Of a stretch of DNA of 64,000 nucleotides, positions 16,147-23,937 are shown piece after piece. This DNA is from G963668655 sp963668655 (GTDB taxonomy: Bacteria > Myxococcota_A > SURF-8). Below the pieces are notes generated by a model, which did no database searches, was not told the DNA's origin, and worked only from the letters and a program-made list of their open reading frames with translations. Made by a program: the position numbers and the translations under genes. The stretch covers positions 1,054,001 to 1,118,000 of the forward strand of contig CAXXPQ010000002.1 in NCBI GenBank assembly GCA_963668655.2, read 5' to 3'. Numbering within the stretch: the first letter of the stretch is position 1; the number at the start of each line of letters is the position of its first letter.

Positions 16147-16467
16147 AGATGGCCTATTGGCCGAGCATAAATAGTGGTCATACTCTGACACCATCCTTGA
16201 GAATATTAACGATATCAAGGTAATAGAAACACTAACAAAATTGCAAGAGAAAATGAACTATATTCATATTAATCGTAGAAAAATTTCATTATATCATCCA
16301 ACTCCTTGTTATCACGATGCAATCACCGTATTTCCTTCTTTCCGTTTTCCGAACTTTTTTTCTTTCGCGGCGTTTTCCGGTACGATTCCGATGAATATCC
16401 ATCCGGTCACCGGAAAATATGCATCGCGCCGCCGGCAGAGTTTCCCAGTGGAATCCCACGGATATAA
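16140..16467. other. Lower-GC intergenic stretch with no supported gene
   Basis: Between the kinase start and the methyltransferase gene at 16651 the sequence is visibly AT-richer than its surroundings, with homopolymer-rich and TTTCTTTC-type tracts. No reading frame has a plausible start, ribosome site and coding pattern. It may be decayed or acquired DNA. A family A repeat arm follows at 16469. Confidence 0.5.
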
Positions 16468-16468
16468 G

Positions 16469-16489
16469 CGTTCTTAAATGGTTTTAGCA
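16469..16489 (+). repeat. Single arm of dispersed repeat family A
   Basis: Bases 16469-16487 repeat the outer arm of the family A element, matching the reverse complement of 27248-27266 at every one of 19 positions; the next two bases give one further match and one mismatch. No partner arm or related interior is seen nearby, so this is a remnant or solo end. Confidence 0.6.
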
Positions 16490-16650
16490 AGGCTGGCAAG
16501 AACGTGTCGGGGCGACAAGCGATCCTCGGGATTCGGGTTCCCTTTACCGAAGGCTTTCAAAAAAACATGGGGAGCGGCTTGCGTCGGGACGGTGACCGGA
16601 AGTAAAGTGCGGATCGGGACAATCACGATTGGGAAAGCGAAGGTTGCCAA

Positions 16651-17520
16651 ATGAATGGACCCGAGGATACATCGTATGCCCTGCTGGATTCCGGCGGACA
16701 ACAGCGGTTGGAGCGGCTGGGGCCTTACCGCGTTTGCCGTCCGGCGCCCCAGGCGCTCTGGCGACCGCATCTTCCGGAGTCGGAATGGAATCGGGTGGAC
16801 GCGCGCTACCTACGAAGTTCCTCGGGCGGCGGGCGCTGGGAAACCGTGCGTCCCTTGCCGGAGGCGTGGCCCATGCGTCTCCTGGATCTGGAATTCACCG
16901 TGAAGCTCACCGGGTTCGGGCATATCGGCGTCTTTCCGGAGCAGGAAAGAAACTGGCGGCTGATGGACGCAAGGATCCGCCGGGCGAAAGCGGGTTTTTC
17001 CGTGCTGAACCTGTTCGCCTATACCGGCGCGGCCACCCTGGTGGCGGCCCGGGCGGGCGCGGAGGTCTGCCACCTGGACGCGGCTCGGGGCATCGTGTCC
17101 TGGGCGCGGGAGATGGCGGAGACCAACGGGCTTGCCGACCGTCCCGTGCGCTGGATGGTGGAGGACGTTCGGAAGTTCGTGCTGCGCGAGATTCGGCGCG
17201 GACGGCGCTATCGTGGCCTGGTGTTGGATCCGCCCACCTACGGTCGGGGAAACAAGGGCGAAGTCTGGAAGATCGAGGACAAGCTGCCGGAACTGCTGGA
17301 TCGCTGCCGGGAGGCGCTGCACGAGGAGCCCGATTTCGTCATTTGCAGCACCTATTCCCCGAAACACACGCCGGATGTCCTGGGCAATATTCTGGACGAC
17401 GCTTTCGGTTCGCTGCCCGGCGGTCGGATCGAGGCGGAGGAAATGCACATCGAACACGCCGACGGCCGCCGGGCCATGCCCAACGGGGCCACGGCGCGCT
17501 GGCTGGCGAAGGAGCGTTGA
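16651..17520 (+). CDS. RlmI/YccW-like class I methyltransferase (COG1092 type)
   Basis: 289 residues. It contains the conserved order of this family: GFGHIGVFPEQ, then motif I VLNLFAYTGAATL, the acidic loop CHLDAARGIVSWARE, the DVRKF segment and the catalytic-type motif LVLDPPTYGRGNKGEVW. Relatives methylate 23S rRNA cytosines, but this short version lacks the N-terminal PUA domain of RlmI, so the target is unproven. The start ATG follows GAAGGTTGCCAA. The next gene starts one base after its stop, so the two are cotranscribed and both are probably RNA-modification genes. Confidence 0.82.
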   Translation: MNGPEDTSYALLDSGGQQRLERLGPYRVCRPAPQALWRPHLPESEWNRVDARYLRSSSGGGRWETVRPLPEAWPMRLLDLEFTVKLTGFGHIGVFPEQERNWRLMDARIRRAKAGFSVLNLFAYTGAATLVAARAGAEVCHLDAARGIVSWAREMAETNGLADRPVRWMVEDVRKFVLREIRRGRRYRGLVLDPPTYGRGNKGEVWKIEDKLPELLDRCREALHEEPDFVICSTYSPKHTPDVLGNILDDAFGSLPGGRIEAEEMHIEHADGRRAMPNGATARWLAKER

Positions 17521-17521
17521 C

Positions 17522-18343
17522 GTGCCGGAACGAAACGACGTGCTGCGGATCACCAGCCCCGCGAACCCCCGAGTCAAGGATCTGGTGCGTCTGCGCCAGC
17601 GCTCCCACCGGGAAAAGGCCGGGCTGATTCTCATCGAAGGCTACCGGGAGCTTTTCCGGGCGGTTCACGCCGGCGTGCAGCCCGGAGAACTGTATTTCTG
17701 CCGGGATTTCTTTTTGGGAGAAAACGAGGACGCCCTTTTGGAGGCGGCGGCCGAACGGGGCGCAAGGCTCATCGCGCTGAACCGGGAATCCTTCCGCAAG
17801 GTCTCCTATCGGGATCGGCCGGACGGACTTCTGGCCACCGCGCCCAAGCTGTCGAAATCCCTGGAGGATCTGACGCTTTCCGAGCGTCCGCTGCTCGTGG
17901 CGGCGGAAGCCATCGAAAAACCCGGCAATCTGGGCAGCATCCTGCGTTCCGCCGACGCCGTGGGGACGGACGCCGTGATCGTCTGCGATCCCACCACGGA
18001 CATCAACAATCCCAACGTGGTGCGCGCCAGCACGGGGACGCTGTTCACCGTGCCCGTGGCCGTTTCCTCTTCGGAAGAAGCGCTTTCCTGGATGAAGCGG
18101 CGGGGCATCCGCATGCTGGCCGCCACGCCCCACGCCACGCGGCTTTACACCGAGGTGGATCTGACCGGTCCCATCGCCATCGCCGTGGGCACGGAACAAT
18201 ACGGGCTGTCGGACGCCTGGATGGAACGCGCGGACGAGCGGGTGCGCATTCCCATGGCCGGGGTGGCCGATTCGCTGAACGTGGCCACCGCGACTACGGT
18301 GCTGCTTTTCGAGGCGGCCCGCCAGCGGGGGTTCGGACGCTGA
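17522..18343 (+). CDS. TrmH/SpoU-family RNA 2'-O-methyltransferase
   Basis: 273 residues from a GTG at 17522, one base after the upstream stop, with AAGGAG about ten bases before it. The N-terminal substrate-binding part (ITSPANPRVKDLVRLRQ, then LILIEGYRELFRA) and the SPOUT knot motifs are clear: EAIEKPGNLGSILRSADAVG, AIAVGTEQYGLSDAW and IPMAGVADSLNVATATTVLL. SPOUT proteins of this type 2'-O-methylate tRNA or 23S rRNA riboses (RlmB/TrmH group); the exact nucleotide cannot be told. Confidence 0.9.
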   Translation: MPERNDVLRITSPANPRVKDLVRLRQRSHREKAGLILIEGYRELFRAVHAGVQPGELYFCRDFFLGENEDALLEAAAERGARLIALNRESFRKVSYRDRPDGLLATAPKLSKSLEDLTLSERPLLVAAEAIEKPGNLGSILRSADAVGTDAVIVCDPTTDINNPNVVRASTGTLFTVPVAVSSSEEALSWMKRRGIRMLAATPHATRLYTEVDLTGPIAIAVGTEQYGLSDAWMERADERVRIPMAGVADSLNVATATTVLLFEAARQRGFGR

Positions 18344-18351
18344 ACGGACGT

Positions 18352-18406
18352 CCGCCTTTTCCGGGAAAGGGCGGGATCCCGTTCCAACGGTCCGGTGTTT
18401 TTTTAT
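18352..18406 (+). terminator. Possible terminator after the SpoU gene
   Basis: A hairpin (CCGCCTTTTCC with GGAAAGGGCGG, one G-U pair) lies just after the stop, followed by a small CCGT/ACGG hairpin and the T-run of GGTGTTTTTTTA. The distance between the main stem and the T-run makes this tentative. Confidence 0.4.
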
Positions 18407-18417
18407 CCTTATTTTCG

Positions 18418-18447
18418 TTGTTTTTTCGCGTTTTTTCCGGCTATACT
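18418..18447 (+). promoter_or_regulatory. Predicted sigma70-type promoter for the Nramp-like gene
   Basis: TTGTTT (18418-18423) and TATACT (18442-18447) are separated by 18 bp, about 70 bp upstream of the ATG at 18518. No metal-responsive operator or riboswitch is recognisable between the two. Confidence 0.55.
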
Positions 18448-18517
18448 ACGTCGCGAAATCATTCCATTCATCGGCGGAAATCGATTGTCCCACGGGCAAT
18501 GAGAAGAGGGTTGGGCC

Positions 18518-19777
18518 ATGATTGCGGAAAAGAACGGCTACGCCGGTTTCCTGAAGGCGCTCGGGCCGGGCATTCTGTTCGCCGGGGCGGCTATCGGAGG
18601 CTCGCACCTGATCCAGTCCACCCGGGCGGGCGCGGATTACGGCTTTCTATTGCTGGGACTGGTGGTGCTCATCAATATTCTGAAGTATCCCTTCTTCGAG
18701 TTCGTGCATCGCTATACGGCGGTGACCGGCGAAAGCATTCTGGTGGGCTATCGCCGGGTGGGCATGTGGGTGCTGGTCTGCTTTTTCATCCTGGCCATCC
18801 TTTCCGCCGTGATGAACGCCGCCGCCGTGACGCTGATTACCGCCGCCATCCTGGGTTACCTGACCGGAATCGCGGTGTCTCCGCTGGCGATTTCCGCCGG
18901 GCTTCTGGCGCTGGTGGTGATTCTTCTGGCCATCGGCCGCTATCCGGCCCTGGATCTCACCATGAAAATCATGGTGTTTACGCTGGGACTGGCCACGATC
19001 ATCGCGGTGGTGGCCGCTGCCGGGCACGGATCCGCCGTTCCGCCGGGGCATACCCGTCCGGACCTGTGGACGATGTCCAGCGTGGCGTTTTACCTGGCGC
19101 TCATGGGCTGGATGCCCGCACCCATCGACGTGTCCGTCTGGCCCTCGCTCTGGGCGCTGGAACGCGAGGAGCAGACTCGCTACAAACCGTCGCTTCGGGA
19201 AGCGCTGTTCGATTTCCACATGGGATATGTGACGACCTCGGTCCTGGCGCTGGCCTTCGTCTCCCTGGGCGCTCTGGTGATGTTCGGCACGGGCGAACGC
19301 TTTTCCCCTTCCGGCGTGACGTTTTCCGGCCAGCTCATCAGCCTGTACACCAAGACTCTCGGCGGCTGGAGTTTCTGGGTGATCGCCGCCGTGGCCTTTA
19401 TCACCATGCTGAGCACCATGCTGACGGTCTTCGACGGCTACAGCCGCACCCTGAAGGGCTCCATGGAGCTGATCGTCAAGGAATTCCGGGGGATGCGCTG
19501 GATCTTCTGGGGCGTCCTCTTGACCCTGGTGAGCACGTCGCTGTTGATTATCGGCGCGTTCATGGAGGGCATGCGCGCCCTGGTGGACTGGGCCACCATC
19601 CTGGCGTTTCTGCTGGCGCCGTTTCTGGCGTTCATGAATTTCCGCGCGGTGATGAGCGAGCGCGTACCCGAAGAGGCCCGGCCACCGCGCTGGCTGCGGA
19701 TCATGGCCTGGATGGGGATCGTGTTTCTTGCCGTGTTTTCCGTGGTCTACGTGGTTTTCCGGATCAAAAGCGGGTGA
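18518..19777 (+). CDS. Nramp-family divalent metal transporter (divergent branch)
   Basis: 419 residues with about eleven hydrophobic segments. The start GPGILFAGAAIGGSHLIQST aligns in position with Nramp transmembrane helix 1, but the canonical metal-binding D-P-G-N motif is replaced by A-A-I-G, while a G-S-H follows. This is typical of a divergent bacterial Nramp-related group. Transport of Mn2+, Fe2+ or another ion cannot be decided from the sequence. The ATG lies after GAAGAGGGTTGGGCC. The gene is convergent with the GGCT gene, 21 bp apart. Confidence 0.8.
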   Translation: MIAEKNGYAGFLKALGPGILFAGAAIGGSHLIQSTRAGADYGFLLLGLVVLINILKYPFFEFVHRYTAVTGESILVGYRRVGMWVLVCFFILAILSAVMNAAAVTLITAAILGYLTGIAVSPLAISAGLLALVVILLAIGRYPALDLTMKIMVFTLGLATIIAVVAAAGHGSAVPPGHTRPDLWTMSSVAFYLALMGWMPAPIDVSVWPSLWALEREEQTRYKPSLREALFDFHMGYVTTSVLALAFVSLGALVMFGTGERFSPSGVTFSGQLISLYTKTLGGWSFWVIAAVAFITMLSTMLTVFDGYSRTLKGSMELIVKEFRGMRWIFWGVLLTLVSTSLLIIGAFMEGMRALVDWATILAFLLAPFLAFMNFRAVMSERVPEEARPPRWLRIMAWMGIVFLAVFSVVYVVFRIKSG

Positions 19778-19798
19778 AACGCGTTTTCCGGCCCGCGC

Positions 19799-20257
19799 TC
19801 AGATCATGGGGTTCTTGCGCCTTGCCTCTTCGCGCCTTTGAGCCTCCCGCTCCTCGAAAAAGGCGCTCCAATCCCCGTCCTCGATCCAGACCGCCTTGGG
19901 ATGTTTCGTACGCAGGATCTCGGCACGGATGAAATAGGCTTCCGCCGGAACGGTCTCGCCCCCGGCGGTGACGACATCCAGTTTACGCCGCACGTACTCG
20001 CTCTGGTCGGGGCGACCGGGTTTGACGCCGAACAGGAAGTCCAGGCGGGGCAGCGAGTTTTCGTCCAGATCGTAGACTTCACCTTTCACCACGCCTTCCC
20101 CGGCGGCCAGGGCCGGAAACTCCGGCTCCGGAAGGAACATCAGGCGGCCCGACGCGCTGGCCGGAACCACCGAGTCGTACAACCCCGCGATATGGCTTTC
20201 ATGATAGCGCATGCCCTTCATGAGCAGGCCGTAGGTGAAGAGTTTGACGCAGCCCAT
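19799..20257 (-). CDS. Gamma-glutamylcyclotransferase-fold (AIG2/GGCT-like) protein
   Basis: 152 residues with the GGCT signature at the start (LFTYGLLMKG, matching the family's YGxL substrate loop), a G-E-V-Y-D-L-D segment and the following PRLDFLFGV, where the family usually has L-D-x-x-E. The proposed catalytic glutamate position is therefore not clearly conserved. Relatives act on gamma-glutamyl amino acids or peptides and release 5-oxoproline. The C-terminus is a charged E/R helix. It is the last gene of a minus-strand run with the lipoprotein and TPR genes upstream. Confidence 0.72.
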   Translation of the reverse strand: MGCVKLFTYGLLMKGMRYHESHIAGLYDSVVPASASGRLMFLPEPEFPALAAGEGVVKGEVYDLDENSLPRLDFLFGVKPGRPDQSEYVRRKLDVVTAGGETVPAEAYFIRAEILRTKHPKAVWIEDGDWSAFFEEREAQRREEARRKNPMI

Positions 20258-20270
20258 GGTGCCGATTCTC

Positions 20271-20771
20271 CTACAGTTGGATCTTTTCCCGGAAGCGTCC
20301 GACCGATCGGCTCGTTTCCAGGGGATCCTGAAGGTAATAGCGCTCCTTCGCCTGACCGGCGTCCAGTTTTCCGCAGGCGGCCAGGTCTTCCGGCGTGGCG
20401 AAGGATTTGGACAGCGCGCGCACGGTGGACAACAGGGTCTTCATGGGCGGATCCTCCCAGCTCTTGCTTCCCAGTTTGTCCTGAACGTCCTGGTTGAAGT
20501 CCAGATACGCCTTGTTCAGCATTTGCAGCACGCCGTGGAACAGCGCGGCCGGCGCGGCCTTGTGCCCCCGGGTGCAGGGATGCGTTCCGGCGGCCTGAAT
20601 CTCCACGACCTTTCCATAGCCCACCTTGTACTGGGCCAGATAGCGTTCGCAGCGGTCGGCCAGCCATTTGCGGTCCATCATGATTTCATCGTCGCCACTG
20701 CAACCGCCGAACCAGAAAGAGAGTTGAACAATCACCATCACAGCAAGCAAGCCCTTCACGAACGTCCGCAC
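20271..20771 (-). CDS. Small lipoprotein of unknown function
   Basis: 166 residues from a GTG at 20771 preceded by an excellent GGAGGAAGGC; a longer frame reaches 20972 but would overlap the upstream TPR gene. The N-terminus has a hydrophobic helix ending in FGGC, a plausible lipobox, followed by SGDDE. The mature part is hydrophilic with two further cysteines and an A-A-G-T-H-P-C segment. No known domain recognised. Given the lipid anchor it would sit in the inner or outer membrane leaflet facing the periplasm. Confidence 0.65.
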   Translation of the reverse strand: MRTFVKGLLAVMVIVQLSFWFGGCSGDDEIMMDRKWLADRCERYLAQYKVGYGKVVEIQAAGTHPCTRGHKAAPAALFHGVLQMLNKAYLDFNQDVQDKLGSKSWEDPPMKTLLSTVRALSKSFATPEDLAACGKLDAGQAKERYYLQDPLETSRSVGRFREKIQL

Positions 20772-20862
20772 GCCTTCCTCCTCCGTTGTTTTTTTCGATT
20801 CGATGAATTCTTCCGTTTCCGATCCCCGCGCCTTTGGGGGACGACCGGAATACGGCCGGAGA

Positions 20863-22284
20863 TCATTTGGCTCCGGCCAGCATTTTCCTTGCCTGTTTGA
20901 TAAACGCTTCCTGCTCCGGGCGCGTCTCCCGCTCCACGTAGGCTTCCAGATACGGCCGGGCCTCTTCCGCATCGCCGAAGCGGTGAAGCATGGCGCCCAG
21001 GTTATAATACGCGTCCAGGGCGTTTTCGTCCAGTTCTATGGCTTTTTCGTACGCGCCCATGGCGTTTCTGCCGTCGCCGGCCTGTTCGTAGGCCATACCC
21101 GCGTTGGTGAAGCATTGCGCGCATTTTCCCATACGATTCCCCAAGTCCTCGTAAACATGAGCGGATTCCGTCCATGCCTTGTCGGCTTCGTGGGCCTGGG
21201 CCAGCGGGGGATAGGCCTGGAAAAAGTTTTCGTCGAAGTGAATGGCCTTCTTCAGGTGCTTGATGGCCAGCTCGGTTTTTTTGGCTTTCAGCAGGATCAG
21301 GCCCAGGTTCATACGGGCTTCCGGGCTTTCCGGGGCCATATCCACCACCTTCTGGAAGGCGCGCACGGCCTGTTTCATGTTTCCGGATTTTTCGGACAGC
21401 GTGCCCATGAGGAAATGGGCCTTCAGAAGCTTTCCGTCGGTCTTGATGGCGGTTTCCAGCGCGGCCTGGGCTTTCCTGTATTTCTTCCGGTTCATGAGAA
21501 TCTGGGCCAGAACCAGGTTGGCCCGGGCATCCTTCGGATCGATGGAGAGCGCTTTTTTGGCGGCCGCGAGGGCCTCCTCCTCGTTTTCCTGCCCCAGAAG
21601 CAGCTCCGCCTTCTTCACCCAAGGCAGGCTGAGTTCCGGACTGGCACTGGCGGCTTCGTCGTATTTGGCCAGGGCGGAATCCAGATCGCCTTCCCGGGCC
21701 AGCTTATCGCCTTTGTCCAGGGCGTCGTCCGCCCCGGTGGAGGTGACGGCGGTGCTTTCCACGATGGAGGTGACCCGGTTGCTGTGTTGTTGCAGTTCCT
21801 TGTGGAAAAGCTGTTCCAGGACGCCGGGAATGGCGTATTTCAGTTCCGTGGGACCGCCGCGCTCCAGGTAATCGTAACTCAGAATGACTTTTCCGCCGGA
21901 GGTGCCGTGGACGGCGGCCGAGACCCGATAGGCCCGCCGACCCTCGCGCTTGACGCGGATCACCGCCAGGCGATCGACGCCTTTCGCCTTCAGTTTCGAA
22001 AAGGCGCAGCGAGGATTCTTGCAGGCCAGAACGGCGCTCGCCGCGCCGCCCAGAACGGACCTGGCGTTTTCTCCGTAGATGGGTTTCATCCAGAAAAACG
22101 CGCCCATTTCCTCCTGGAAGACATTGCGGATCCAGTTTCTTTCCTGTTCGTTGACGCGTTCGGTCTTTTCGAACTGCACCGGAAAAAGATAGACCGTTGA
22201 CGTGGGCTCCGCCGCCGCCCGCCCGAAGGGCGAAAGGAGAGCGAAAAGCGGAATCAGCCAGGCCGCCATACGACGAATTTTCAT
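20863..22284 (-). CDS. Exported TPR-repeat protein
   Basis: 473 residues from the ATG at 22284 (GGAGG eight bases upstream); a longer in-frame start at 22332 lacks a site. A signal peptide (cleavage probably after GRAAA) precedes a ~150-residue domain of unknown type and then about eight tetratricopeptide repeats with the usual A-x-x-x-Y/F...A pattern (e.g. ARANLVLAQILMNRKKYRKA, AHFLMGTLSEKSGNMKQAV, DAYYNLGAMLHRFGDAEEA). TPR proteins act as periplasmic protein-protein scaffolds. It lies 16 bp after the AgmX-type lipoprotein gene, so the two should work together. Confidence 0.8.
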   Translation of the reverse strand: MKIRRMAAWLIPLFALLSPFGRAAAEPTSTVYLFPVQFEKTERVNEQERNWIRNVFQEEMGAFFWMKPIYGENARSVLGGAASAVLACKNPRCAFSKLKAKGVDRLAVIRVKREGRRAYRVSAAVHGTSGGKVILSYDYLERGGPTELKYAIPGVLEQLFHKELQQHSNRVTSIVESTAVTSTGADDALDKGDKLAREGDLDSALAKYDEAASASPELSLPWVKKAELLLGQENEEEALAAAKKALSIDPKDARANLVLAQILMNRKKYRKAQAALETAIKTDGKLLKAHFLMGTLSEKSGNMKQAVRAFQKVVDMAPESPEARMNLGLILLKAKKTELAIKHLKKAIHFDENFFQAYPPLAQAHEADKAWTESAHVYEDLGNRMGKCAQCFTNAGMAYEQAGDGRNAMGAYEKAIELDENALDAYYNLGAMLHRFGDAEEARPYLEAYVERETRPEQEAFIKQARKMLAGAK

Positions 22285-22300
22285 TTCCACGGCCTCCGGA

Positions 22301-22849
22301 TTACGGTGAAAATACCATGGGATATTCGACACTTACCCGTTGCTTGGATTCCAGCGGAGGAAACTGCACGCGTCGGATCACCCGCACCACGCAATCCTCC
22401 ACGTCCGGATTCTTCAAGGTGGATTCGATCACCCGCACCGTGGAGACCCGGCCGGTGGGAGAGATGGTGAAGCCCACCCGTACGTCGCCCTTGGCCTTGG
22501 GATCCTTGTCCAGGGCCTTTTTGTAGCAGACCTTGAAGGAGGACTTGCGTTTGCCCATGACGCGCCGGAACACCGCCGGATCGAGCTGGCCTTCGGCCTT
22601 CAGCTTCGCCTGGTCGAAGGAAAGCAGGTCGGGGCGGAAAATGGACGCGGCCGCCGGGGCTTTCGTCTCCGCCTCCCCGGCGGTTTCCGCCTTCTGCGGG
22701 TCGGTCCGGGCGGTTTCCTTTTTCGCCGTTTCGGCGGCGGCTTCCGCCTTGGCCTGCTTTTCTTCTTTCGGAGCTTTTTCGGTACAGGCGAACGACAACG
22801 CCAGGAGCATCGCCGTTCCGAGGATCAGACCCATCCGTTTCGGTTTCAC
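22301..22849 (-). CDS. Lipoprotein with AgmX/PglI-type C-terminal domain
   Basis: 182 residues from a GTG at 22849 with AGGGGG seven bases upstream; ATG at 22834 is an alternative. The lipobox LSFAC is followed by an Ala/Lys/Glu/Thr-rich linker and then a C-terminal domain (from about residue 93): SFKVCYKKALDKDPKAKG, VGFTISPTGRVSTVRV, a VRVIRRVQFPP end. This is the AgmX/PglI C-terminal domain seen in Myxococcus gliding proteins and resembles a TonB-like fold. It probably contacts envelope partners. The same domain occurs in the neighbour at 22959. Confidence 0.75.
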   Translation of the reverse strand: MKPKRMGLILGTAMLLALSFACTEKAPKEEKQAKAEAAAETAKKETARTDPQKAETAGEAETKAPAAASIFRPDLLSFDQAKLKAEGQLDPAVFRRVMGKRKSSFKVCYKKALDKDPKAKGDVRVGFTISPTGRVSTVRVIESTLKNPDVEDCVVRVIRRVQFPPLESKQRVSVEYPMVFSP

Positions 22850-22958
22850 CGGTTTTCCCCCTGTGTCTTGCCAAATGGCCGGAAATACGAATAAAAACCG
22901 CGCGAAAACCATTCCATAGGTCTCGCGCGGGGCACCGTCCTCTTATTGAAAACGCCGG

Positions 22959-23429
22959 TTATTCCTTCGGCGGCTGGAACACCCAGGGATAGTTGATCTC
23001 GATGGGCTCGCCCTTTTTCCGCGAGGGGAAGTGCAGGTTCTTGACGATCTTCTCGATGCATTTCACCACTTTCTTGTCTTTCATGGTGGTGGCTTTTTTC
23101 ACGGCCTTGCCGCCCTGGATGGTGCCGTCGAGCTGGATGGTGAAATTGATGACGACCTTGCCCGCCAGGCTGTGATTGGTCTGAAGCTGGGTGTTGTAGC
23201 AGTTCAGAATGCCGCTCTGGCGCTTTTTGATGACCTTCTGGATGGTGGCCTTGTCGAGAACCTGGTTTTCTTCCTCGAAATGGACGCCGGCCTGTTTATC
23301 TTCCTCTTCCTGGTAGCTTTCGTCCTCGGTCTTTTTCTTGGTGTCCTCCGCCATGGCGGCGGAAAGGCCGAACATCACGAGGAGAACGGCGAGGAGAAGA
23401 GAAAAAGCCTTCCGCTTGTTCGTTTTCAT
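22959..23429 (-). CDS. Exported protein with AgmX/PglI-type C-terminal domain
   Basis: 156 residues from the ATG at 23429; an in-frame TTG two codons earlier is nearer to the AGGAGG and remains possible. A signal peptide ends near SAAMA. An acidic segment follows, then the same domain as the 22301 gene: SGILNCYNTQLQTNHSLAG, VVINFTIQLDGTIQG and IVKNLHFPSRKKGEP. It has no lipobox cysteine, so this copy is probably soluble in the periplasm. Two paralogues of one domain next to a TPR scaffold suggest a small envelope complex. Confidence 0.75.
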   Translation of the reverse strand: MKTNKRKAFSLLLAVLLVMFGLSAAMAEDTKKKTEDESYQEEEDKQAGVHFEEENQVLDKATIQKVIKKRQSGILNCYNTQLQTNHSLAGKVVINFTIQLDGTIQGGKAVKKATTMKDKKVVKCIEKIVKNLHFPSRKKGEPIEINYPWVFQPPKE

Positions 23430-23604
23430 GGACAATCACCCTCCTGGTAGTGAATTTTCGCGGTAATCGCATCGGTCGCCTACCAATGGTAGCGAAACGG
23501 GCGGAAAAGTCAAGCTCTTCCGCGTGGAGCGCCCCCCGGACAAGGGGCGTATCCATTCCGAATTCCGGCGCGCATTCGCTCGCATGGCCATCGATGCATA
23601 ATAT

Positions 23605-23717
23605 CTGGAAGCTCAGGATGTAGATCTCTGACCAGCTCTTCGAGGTCATGCCGGGTCGGGTCGGAGACCCGATAGGAAAACAAGAGGTTCAAGTCGGCGA
23701 CTTAAACCAACAAAGGG
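23605..23717 (+). repeat. Dispersed repeat family B, copy 1
   Basis: This copy shares with 25324-25430 and 33721-33836 the blocks TCTCTGACC, GCTCTTCGA, GTCATG, AGGAAAAC, GGTTCAA and AACCAACAAAG, all in the same orientation. Inside it, CGGGTC/GACCCG forms a short hairpin (TCGGGTCGGAGACCCGA). It lies upstream of the lower-GC gene 23938-25281. No gene is supported in 23430-23937 otherwise; the stretch 23718-23800 is AT-rich and may hold that gene's promoter. Confidence 0.75.
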
Positions 23718-23937
23718 AAATTTTTTGATTTACATCATCTATACGTTCAGATATACTGACTTTATGTTATACAGTCGAAGGTAGAATATTCATGGTTTCC
23801 ACAGTGATGAATGAGCTATTTCCTGTCTCCGCGATTGAGCAGCGGAGAAATCAGTTCCAACGGAACCATAAGGTAAGTACCCCGAGTTTGTTTAACTGGG
23901 GGAAAATATTAAACATCGGAAATGGGAGATTATGGCC

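Noticed and set aside
16241..16477. Short plus-strand frame (78 codons) in the lower-GC gap
   Set aside because: No ribosome site and an implausible composition for a gene; it ends inside a family A repeat arm.
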